Shown here piece after piece: positions 1-5,309 of a stretch of 5,309 nt of DNA; position 1 is the stretch's first letter, and every line of letters begins with the position of its first letter. This stretch comes from an uncultured Haloferula sp. (lineage in GTDB: Bacteria; Verrucomicrobiota; Verrucomicrobiae; Verrucomicrobiales; Akkermansiaceae): assembly GCA_946885645.1 (NCBI GenBank), contig CAMPGU010000285.1, forward strand, positions 1 through 5,309, in the 5' to 3' direction. A program made the position numbers and the translations under genes. A model generated the notes under the pieces. It searched no databases, was not told where the DNA came from, and saw nothing but the letters and a program-made list of their open reading frames with translations.

Positions 1-3000
1 ACCCGGGACACACCTCCCGGAGCACGGCGATCGGAGCCGAGCGGATTTCCTCCGCTGGCATACTCCCAGAGATTGTTCAGGCCATCCTGATCCGGATCCG
101 CGAGGGCCGACCGCTGATCGTCCGCGAGTGCCATCTCCGAAAGCCAGTCATTCCACTGGGCCGGAAAGGAATCCTTCGGTAGTATCCAGATATTACGGAA
201 GGAGACCGGTCCGCTTGCATCGCTGGCATGCGCCTGGAGAAGTAGCGGGTGCAATCCGGGCGATTCCGCCAGAGAGGCCCCGGTGCGCTGCGGGATGGCC
301 ACATCGTCGTGCACGAGCATTCCGTTCCAGCGCGCGGTCAGCCGGGCATCCGCCATCTTGAGACCCTCGCTCCATCGCGCGGCGGTGAAGTCGATGTCGT
401 AGCTTTGCCAGGCACCCGCACCGAGGCTGGCGTTCTTGTCGGCTGCCTTCTGGAGATAGATCGCACCGGCGGTGTCGCTGCCGGGAGCGGTTCCAGGCGC
501 GGTATTCAGCACCTGGATCTCGTAGCTGCGCTGGAGCTTCACCCCCGAGTTTCCCCCGAGCTGGCCGAGTCCGCCTGGGGGCGAGAGCCATTCGAGGTGC
601 AGCTTGAAGTCCTTGAGGCCGGTAATCGTCGAAATATCGTTCGGCGACGGTGTGAGGCCGACCTGCAGCGCACCATTCGAGACCGTCCAGTTCGGAGCGG
701 CACTATTCACATCCCGCTTCCAGTGGTTCGTCAACGAAGTGACGGTGCCATCGAAGAGGCTGACGGCTCCCGGCGGCGGAGGCGGAGGACCGGTGACGGC
801 GAGGTGATCGACATTCGGTCCGGTCGGGACCGTGGATGTGAGTGAAATGATATTCGGCCCCTTTGCGAGCTGCACATTCGCCGCGGGGGTGTAGGCCCAC
901 ACGGCCCAGCCGCCTGAGGGACCGAAGCCGGGGGTGGAAACCACGCTGCCATTGACGCGGATTGCAAGCGGACGGCTGTCCGTTGCGCCGTTCGCGTAGC
1001 GGAAGGCGATGCGATGGGTGCCCGCATGGGCGGCATCGAACGTCCAGGTGATGGTCTGGCCGATGGCGTTGCCGTAGTCGGCAAAGCCGGAACCGCTGTA
1101 CCCGGGATGCTCGATGTTGATCAGCGGCCCATTCAGGGACGCGTTTTCGGCTTCACGGATGAAGGTTTGCTCCGGGAGAACCGGGTTTTCCGGTTCCGGA
1201 GGTCGGGACATGATTTCAAAGTCCGCGCCGAGCTCGTCGGGCAATTGGTTGATCGTGTACCATGCTTCGGTGGCCCACGGCGCGAGGTTGTCGTCGCTGA
1301 CGAAGTTCTTCAGCCGTAGCGAAAGGACACGATCCGTTTTCAATCCCGGAATTTTCAGGAAGACCTTGCGGCGGTCGGTGGATACGTCCGCCCGCTCCAC
1401 GGCCAGGATTTCCTGATTATATTTGGGCCCGCCGTAGGTCGCTTCCGGCGTGTAACGGTATTGTTGCAGCCCGTAGTTCTCTGGCGTGGCAGCGACCGCA
1501 TACGGAACCGGCCGTGTGAACTCGACGACGAAGCCGTCCCCGCGCGCGCGAACACTCTTCATCTCGAAGGTGAGGCGACCGTTCGGGCGCAGGCGCTGGA
1601 GGCCCGAAGTGGTGTTCTTCCAATTCCAGTTTCCACCGGACCCGAGGCCGCCGGCATAGAGTGAACCGTCCGGACCCCAGACCAGGCGGTTCATACCGCA
1701 CTCCAGTCCTTGGGTGAATTGGAAGACGGCCCCTTGATACTGCCCTTTTACCTTCTCGATGAAGACCCGGTTCACGCCCCCGTGGGTGAGCTCCGCCACG
1801 AGCATCTGACCGGCATAGGTGCCGCCGGGGATCAGGATCGGCTCGGCGGGCGAATTCGAGACCTCTCCGTGAGGCAGCCAGAGCGCGGGGCGCGTGTAGT
1901 CCTCCGTATCGCCCGGGCTTTCGCGATGGCCGTAGTATTTTCCAGGCGCTAGGTGATTGAGCCGCGAGGAGGGGAGCCACTCGCCCTGATTGTCGGAGAC
2001 GAAAAGCTCTCCATCCACGCCGACGCCCATGCCGTTGGGCGTGCGCAGGCCGCGGGCAACCGCCTCCCAGGTGCGGCTCGCCGGGTCGATCTTCAGCAGG
2101 GAACCGGGGCCGTGGGGTACGGGGAAGGCGGGCTGTGTGCCCGGCAGATAGGCCGTGCTGCCGGTGCGGAGAGGCACCGAGGTGGTGACCCAGAGGAAGC
2201 CGTCCTTGTTCACCAGATTGAAGGTGAACTCGTGGTAGTTGAACGAGGCGGGCCACCCGTGCGCGACGGCCTGATATTCATCCGCCACGTCATCCCCATC
2301 GACGTCGAGGAGCTTCGTGACCTCCTGCTTTTGCGTGACGTGGATTATGCCGTCGATCACGCGCAGGCCGAGGGGTTCTCCGAGTCCCTCCGCGAAGCGA
2401 TGGACGGTGACGGCTCCAGGATCGTTCAGATTCCCCAATAGATACACCGCGCCGGTGGAGTCCCAGGTGCACACGGCCAGGCGTCCGTCAGGCAGGAAGT
2501 CCATACCGCCCACCGCCGGCCGGAAGTTTGCGGGGCGGAAGTTGACCAGGTCGTAGCTGGGATGCACCCCTTCCAGCGGTCGGCCATCTCCGGGACCGCC
2601 GGCGCTGCCGCCGCCGCCTTCCTGATAGTAGTAGTTCTTCAGGCCCGGGGAGGTCACATGAGTGAGTCCCTCTTCGGTCTGGAGCGGACCGCCGGGCATC
2701 GGGATGAAGTCCTCCGCGCCGGGGGGCTTCCATTCCAGTAGCAGGCGCGAAGCCCCGGCATTCTGATAGAAGTCGATATAGTAAGGGAACGAACCCGGGA
2801 GCAGGTTCAGCGTCGCCGTGTTGCTGCTCAGGCCTTGCTCTTCATTCGCGATCACCAGCGCGGCGTCCTCGCCGATGAAGAGTTTCGCCCCGTCGTCGCT
2901 CGTGAGGCGGAATTCGTAGGTGCCTGCGGATTCCACGCGGAGGTAGCCCCAGGCATGGCCGAAATAGTGGTTCTCCAGCGCCGCGCCGTAGGTGGTGGCC

Positions 3001-3206
3001 CAAGGACCGGAGAAATCGACGGCGGCGAAGTCGTCAGAAATGTTCGGCGTTTGGCCATCCACGAGCATCGGGAGCTCGCGCATCTCCTCGCCGGTTTCGT
3101 AGAGCCACACGGTGACGCCCGGCTTTAGTGCGGGACTCTGGGCGGAGAGCGTGGAGGAAGCCGCGAGCACCGCGAATCCCGCAATGAAGATCGATCCGGC
3201 AGTCAT
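1..3206 (-). CDS. Large exported multidomain protein: PA14, sugar-dehydrogenase-like beta-propeller, CBM6/35-like module, DUF1080 (partial, C-terminus off window)
   Basis: The frame is open for 1068 codons from ATG 3206 to the left edge. Residues 1-22 form a signal peptide, probably cleaved after LSA. A PA14-like domain spans about 30-163 (SDDG 103-106, LEWKPPG 157-163) and a Gly-rich linker covers 197-206. A propeller resembling glucose/sorbosone dehydrogenases spans about 215-545: DVDGDD 301-306, NYHEF 323-327, PNGMG 390-394, SDNQGEW 404-410, HGEVSNSP 446-453, ELTHGGVNR 472-480, CGMNR 503-507. A beta-sandwich (545-656), a CBM6/CBM35-like module (EAEN 685-688 to about 806) and six prolines (807-812) follow. 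DUF1080 occupies 816-1010 (SLFDG, GNSGVKLQRSYEIQVL 885-900, WQSYDIDF 933-940, FRNIWILP 1003-1010). An acidic Ca-binding-like motif lies at 1037-1050. No CxxCH heme site is present. The family role in oxidising or cleaving sugars is inferred. The start overlaps the preceding stop (ATGA); a GGAG lies 14 nt upstream, farther than usual. Domain calls are firm; substrate and catalysis are unknown. Confidence 0.93.
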   Translation of the reverse strand, partial: MTAGSIFIAGFAVLAASSTLSAQSPALKPGVTVWLYETGEEMRELPMLVDGQTPNISDDFAAVDFSGPWATTYGAALENHYFGHAWGYLRVESAGTYEFRLTSDDGAKLFIGEDAALVIANEEQGLSSNTATLNLLPGSFPYYIDFYQNAGASRLLLEWKPPGAEDFIPMPGGPLQTEEGLTHVTSPGLKNYYYQEGGGGSAGGPGDGRPLEGVHPSYDLVNFRPANFRPAVGGMDFLPDGRLAVCTWDSTGAVYLLGNLNDPGAVTVHRFAEGLGEPLGLRVIDGIIHVTQKQEVTKLLDVDGDDVADEYQAVAHGWPASFNYHEFTFNLVNKDGFLWVTTSVPLRTGSTAYLPGTQPAFPVPHGPGSLLKIDPASRTWEAVARGLRTPNGMGVGVDGELFVSDNQGEWLPSSRLNHLAPGKYYGHRESPGDTEDYTRPALWLPHGEVSNSPAEPILIPGGTYAGQMLVAELTHGGVNRVFIEKVKGQYQGAVFQFTQGLECGMNRLVWGPDGSLYAGGLGSGGNWNWKNTTSGLQRLRPNGRLTFEMKSVRARGDGFVVEFTRPVPYAVAATPENYGLQQYRYTPEATYGGPKYNQEILAVERADVSTDRRKVFLKIPGLKTDRVLSLRLKNFVSDDNLAPWATEAWYTINQLPDELGADFEIMSRPPEPENPVLPEQTFIREAENASLNGPLINIEHPGYSGSGFADYGNAIGQTITWTFDAAHAGTHRIAFRYANGATDSRPLAIRVNGSVVSTPGFGPSGGWAVWAYTPAANVQLAKGPNIISLTSTVPTGPNVDHLAVTGPPPPPPGAVSLFDGTVTSLTNHWKRDVNSAAPNWTVSNGALQVGLTPSPNDISTITGLKDFKLHLEWLSPPGGLGQLGGNSGVKLQRSYEIQVLNTAPGTAPGSDTAGAIYLQKAADKNASLGAGAWQSYDIDFTAARWSEGLKMADARLTARWNGMLVHDDVAIPQRTGASLAESPGLHPLLLQAHASDASGPVSFRNIWILPKDSFPAQWNDWLSEMALADDQRSALADPDQDGLNNLWEYASGGNPLGSDRRAPGGVSR
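299..759 (-). other. DUF1080 / 3-keto-disaccharide hydrolase-family domain, core region
   Basis: This region, within residues 816-969 of the large protein, carries the family's recurrent blocks in order: SLFDGT, a DFKLHLEW strand (866-873), GNSGVKLQRSYEIQVL (885-900), GAIYLQKAADKNAS (914-927) and WQSYDIDF (933-940). The closing FRNIWILP block lies further downstream at 1003-1010. The family adopts a concanavalin-like fold, and some members act on 3-keto glycosides. Whether this copy is catalytic or only binds sugar cannot be told from sequence. Confidence 0.85.
2514..2543 (-). repeat. Imperfect 15-bp tandem duplication encoding NFRPA-NFRPA
   Basis: Two adjacent 15-base units match at 12 of 15 positions. 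All three differences are synonymous third-codon changes, so the protein repeats NFRPA exactly at residues 222-231 at the entrance to the propeller. This may be a small in-frame duplication later diversified at silent sites, or simply sequence conserved in the family. Confidence 0.4.
3203..3206 (-). promoter_or_regulatory. Four-base ATGA stop/start overlap (translational coupling)
   Basis: The TGA ending the 351-aa gene (3205-3203) shares bases with the ATG of the large protein (3206-3204). The only purine-rich site before this ATG is GGAG at 3224-3221, 14 nt away, which is long for independent initiation. Termination-reinitiation is therefore the likeliest way the large gene is translated, which would tie the amounts of the two exported proteins together. 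Confidence 0.7.
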
Positions 3207-4258
3207 GGGGTCCACGTGGTCTCCAGGCTCGCTTCCGCGTCCTGGTTGAAATCGAGAAAGGTATCGGCCTCCTGAATCCGGAGAGCGGCTCCGGTGCCGG
3301 CGACATGGCTCGCGTGATAGCCGCTGCCATCCAACTCCAGGGACAAGCGGGTTCCCGCGGGAAGACCCTGAATCTTGAACTGCCGCGAGAGTTTCGCACC
3401 GGGCATGGCCTCCGGACCTTCCTCCACCGCGATCCTGTGGCCGTTTGGCAGCACGAGATCGTAGCGTATCAAGATGCCCGCGGTTTGGCCGACCAGCAGA
3501 TAACCCCGCCAATCGACGGCGGGAAAGGTCGTCTGCCCTTCATCGAAAAGGCTCCAGGCCTTGTAGTCCCCAGCGAGTGTCACGTCCGCGAGAGTGGCGG
3601 TGTTTCCGGTGTTGTTGCGGCGGAAGCGGACCCGCACTGCCTCTCCGGACACGGCTAGCAATTTCTGGTGTCCGTCATCTCCGGGAGCATCGACGGAGAT
3701 CCATTGCTGCGCTGCCCATGTAGCACCGTCGTCCGTGGAGACGTCCACCAGCAGACGGTTGTTTCCGCCCGGTGTCTGGTAGGCGAGTATGACGTTGTCC
3801 TGGCGCGTGAGGTCCACGGCGGGGGAGGACAGTACCGAACCGCCTCCCGTGAAGGTCCATGCGGAAGCCCCGGTGGAGATGCCGGTCGCGGCCCATCCCG
3901 GCGGGAGGGAGGATTCATTCGTCGCAGAGAGGACGGTCGCCTTCTCTAAAAGATGATAGGTCGTTCCCTGGGTGATCGAATTGCGCTGGCCGAAGTCATA
4001 GACCTTCCCGCGGAATTGCATGCCGCCGCTCCATACCTTGTGGAGCGTGCCATTCGCGGGATTGTAGGCCGCCCAGAGATCGGAGCGCAGCGCCACGACG
4101 AGCATCCGTGTCTTGTTCTCCATCGTGAGCCGGAATGCCCAGGGATCCCTGCCTCTCGCGGGAGGATCGGCGGCAAAGGCGATGCCGCCGGACATAGCCC
4201 CCGTGGCGAGCCAGAGGGCGAGTGCTTTGCAGCGGTCACCGGAATTAATGTGGCGCAT
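3203..4258 (-). CDS. Exported protein with split propeller-cytochrome-associated domain and inserted beta-sandwich
   Basis: This 351-aa product has a basic n-region, a hydrophobic stretch at about 12-29 and an AFA-A signal cleavage site near 29/30; the mature chain has no cysteine. Residues 37-79 (RDPWAFR 37-43, LWAAYNP 61-67, HKVWSGG 73-79) resemble a segment that, as I recall it, accompanies secreted propeller/cytochrome proteins of Bacteroidota and PVC bacteria. The last third (VDWRGY, YDLVLPNGHRIAVEE, IQGLPAGTRLSLEL) resembles the second half of that module. Between them lie about 110 residues that look like an adhesin-type jelly roll (LPPGW, VSTDDGATW). No catalytic motif is recognised; it may bind ligand or partner the downstream protein, whose ATG overlaps this stop. 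I chose ATG 4258 because it gives a normal signal peptide. A GTG at 4315 would add 19 residues and overlap the upstream stop. Neither start has a clear Shine-Dalgarno sequence. Gene reality is sure; function is not. Confidence 0.88.
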   Translation of the reverse strand: MRHINSGDRCKALALWLATGAMSGGIAFAADPPARGRDPWAFRLTMENKTRMLVVALRSDLWAAYNPANGTLHKVWSGGMQFRGKVYDFGQRNSITQGTTYHLLEKATVLSATNESSLPPGWAATGISTGASAWTFTGGGSVLSSPAVDLTRQDNVILAYQTPGGNNRLLVDVSTDDGATWAAQQWISVDAPGDDGHQKLLAVSGEAVRVRFRRNNTGNTATLADVTLAGDYKAWSLFDEGQTTFPAVDWRGYLLVGQTAGILIRYDLVLPNGHRIAVEEGPEAMPGAKLSRQFKIQGLPAGTRLSLELDGSGYHASHVAGTGAALRIQEADTFLDFNQDAEASLETTWTP

Positions 4259-4268
4259 GGGCTTCGGG

Positions 4269-4304
4269 AAAACAGAACAAGTGCGGCCCGCACCGCGGCG
4301 GACC
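4269..4304 (-). terminator. Possible weak terminator or attenuator stem-loop between genes 1 and 2
   Basis: Just after the PEP-CTERM gene's stop, the minus strand reads GGTCCGC, a six-base loop CGCGGT, then GCGGGCC, giving a seven-pair stem with one G-T pair (4304-4285). Four bases later comes a T-rich stretch containing TTGTTCTGTTTT (4280-4269). The T-tract is interrupted and offset, so it would be an inefficient terminator at best. It may lower expression of the downstream genes relative to the PEP-CTERM gene. Alternatively it is chance pairing in GC-rich DNA. Confidence 0.3.
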
Positions 4305-4311
4305 GGTAAAA

Positions 4312-5289
4312 TCACATCGCGGAGCGGCGGCGGAAGCCGATGGCCCAGCCAAGAAGCGCCCAGCCCCCGAGCAAGGCAGCCGAAGGTTCCGGAACGACGG
4401 TGATCGATCCGGAATTATCCACGAATTTCCCGGGGGCCAGCGCACTCAGGTCATCGAAGTCATAGACTCCCGCGTCCAGGGCGACACCGCCGACGATGAC
4501 CGATCCGAAGGTGATGTTGCTGTTCAGGTCGAAGCTGAAGTTGGTCGAATTCGTCGCGAGATTCAGCGTCGCCAGAGGGCCTGAGTTCGCGATTCTGAAA
4601 AGAGCGCTGGTCGGATTCCCCGGCGTGCTCTTGCTGTTCGATACGGAAGAGACGAAAAGAGTTCCGGCGAAGGCGTCGAGATTCGAAGCGAAGTTCAGGA
4701 TCCCGTGCTTCGTCTCGCTGCCGTTGCCGCCGATCACGAGGTTGAGCGTGGTATCGGCAGCACCGGTGACGATGGAGCTGACGTTCCAGGTGAAAGTTCC
4801 TGGCGGATTGAGTAGCAGTGCGGTCTGCGTCCCGTCCGTGATGCTCAGCGTTCCTGCCAGGGTGGACTGGTTGCCGGTATTGTTGGCGGAGGAGGAAATG
4901 TAGCCTCCCTGCGTGGTGATATTCACCGTGCTCGTGACGCCGCTGGCACTCTGGGCTTTGCTGAGCAGGCGCGTGCCGGCCGGGAGAATCAAGTTATCGC
5001 CGGCGAAGGTGTTGTTGACCCCGGCGTCCTGGGCATCCCGGACTTCACCGGTGTAGTCGAAGACATGGCCGTTGACGGTGAAGGCGTAGTTCGAGGTGCC
5101 GAGCCCCGTGGAGGCTTGGTAATCGTTACCGGTCTGGACCGTGTTGCCGCCCCAGTAGTTGGCTTGGTTCCAGTGGTTGCCGCCGCCTAGATTGGTCGAT
5201 TGGTTGATCGTCGCGGCCTGGAGGCCGGGAATGATGGCGAGCACCGCGGCGCTGCCGAGTGCTTTGGGGAGGGTATGGGCCACGTACAT
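4312..5289 (-). CDS. PEP-CTERM sorting-domain protein, Asn/Thr/Ser-rich beta-repeat type
   Basis: This 325-aa protein starts with a signal peptide (residues 1-25, cleavage near LQA-A). The body is low in charge, rich in Gly, Asn, Thr and Ser, and free of cysteine, with many short alternating stretches typical of beta-helix or extracellular-matrix-like proteins. The C-terminus is a classic PEP-CTERM tripartite signal: VPEPS at 299-303, a hydrophobic segment at about 304-319 and RRR at 320-322. Family knowledge says such tails are processed by an exosortase (XrtA/EpsH type) and that the proteins reach the cell surface or the exopolysaccharide matrix. No exosortase gene lies in this window. The passenger has no enzyme motif I recognise. 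The ATG at 5289 is the only methionine before the final residue, and a weak GGAAA lies three bases upstream. It is the first gene of the run visible here, so its partners further upstream are unknown. Confidence 0.93.
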   Translation of the reverse strand: MYVAHTLPKALGSAAVLAIIPGLQAATINQSTNLGGGNHWNQANYWGGNTVQTGNDYQASTGLGTSNYAFTVNGHVFDYTGEVRDAQDAGVNNTFAGDNLILPAGTRLLSKAQSASGVTSTVNITTQGGYISSSANNTGNQSTLAGTLSITDGTQTALLLNPPGTFTWNVSSIVTGAADTTLNLVIGGNGSETKHGILNFASNLDAFAGTLFVSSVSNSKSTPGNPTSALFRIANSGPLATLNLATNSTNFSFDLNSNITFGSVIVGGVALDAGVYDFDDLSALAPGKFVDNSGSITVVPEPSAALLGGWALLGWAIGFRRRSAM

Positions 5290-5292
5290 GCG

Positions 5293-5297
5293 TTTCC
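5293..5297 (-). promoter_or_regulatory. Weak ribosome-binding-like GGAAA before PEP-CTERM gene
   Basis: GGAAA sits three bases before the ATG at 5289. Match and spacing are both poor, but it is the only purine-rich candidate in the 20 upstream bases present. No promoter can be judged because the window ends at 5309. Confidence 0.25.
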
Positions 5298-5309
5298 GAG
5301 GGTTTGGGG

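Noticed and set aside
249..845. 198-codon plus-strand open frame
   Set aside because: It is antisense to and codon-aligned with the CBM/DUF1080 region. Long antisense frames are expected in GC-rich genes, and the product has no recognisable domain or signal.
1417..2256. 279-codon minus-strand open frame in another phase
   Set aside because: It lies wholly inside the propeller-coding frame. Its product is Arg/His/Pro-rich with no domain, whereas the main frame gives clear family motifs over the same bases.
1953..2441. 162-codon plus-strand open frame
   Set aside because: It is a shadow antisense to the propeller-coding region, with no recognisable domain or start signal.
3203..3206. Frameshift splitting one larger gene into the 351-aa and large proteins
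   Set aside because: The downstream product begins with its own full signal peptide and cleavage site, and the upstream one ends cleanly, so these are two genes with an ordinary ATGA overlap.
4281..4293. Palindrome GTGCGGGCCGCAC as an operator
   Set aside because: It overlaps the proposed stem-loop, occurs once and is the kind of palindrome common by chance in GC-rich DNA.
3953..4309. 118-codon plus-strand open frame across the signal-peptide region of the 351-aa gene
   Set aside because: It is antisense to a well-supported gene and has a composition typical of a reverse-frame shadow.
4512..4903. Plus-strand 135-codon frame opposite the PEP-CTERM gene, in part
   Set aside because: It is antisense to a gene with intact signal peptide and sorting tail. 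Its hydrophobic look comes from the complementary Asn/Thr/Ser-rich codons.

Overview
The window is GC-rich (about 60% by eye) and almost wholly coding on the minus strand. It most likely comes from a member of the Verrucomicrobiota (Verrucomicrobiae, Luteolibacter/Haloferula-like). Three traits suggest this: a beta-strand-rich, Asn/Thr/Ser-rich protein ending in a VPEPS PEP-CTERM anchor; a DPDQDGLNNLWEYA-type acidic motif near the C-terminus of a giant secreted protein; and the pairing of PA14, a sugar-dehydrogenase-like propeller and DUF1080. The taxon is inferred from family knowledge, not from a marker gene.

Layout in order of transcription (right to left): (1) 5289-4312, a 325-aa exported PEP-CTERM protein; (2) 4258-3203, a 351-aa exported protein, or 370 aa if it starts at the GTG at 4315, whose two end segments resemble the module often found with PVC/Bacteroidota propeller-cytochrome proteins, here split by an apparent beta-sandwich insertion; (3) 3206-1, the first 1068 codons of a very large exported protein that runs off the left edge, ordered signal peptide, PA14, six-bladed-propeller-like sugar-dehydrogenase-type domain, beta-sandwich, CBM6/CBM35-like module, hexaproline linker, DUF1080 (3-keto-disaccharide hydrolase family), acidic Ca-binding-like motif. 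I read the frame of gene 3 codon by codon over the whole window and found no in-frame stop.

Genes 2 and 3 overlap by four bases (ATGA) and are probably translationally coupled. Genes 1 and 2 are separated by 53 nt holding a GC-rich stem-loop with a T-rich stretch after it, or overlap by four bases (GTGA) if the upstream GTG is used. All three products carry signal peptides, so the cluster looks like an exported carbohydrate-handling unit at the cell surface. The most interesting inference is that gene 3 joins an oxidoreductase-type propeller to a DUF1080 domain on one chain, which could oxidise a glycoside and cleave the keto product outside the cytoplasm. No activity can be proven from sequence. 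No RNA genes, CRISPR arrays, insertion sequences or plus-strand genes are supported. The 20 bases upstream of gene 1 are too few to judge a promoter.
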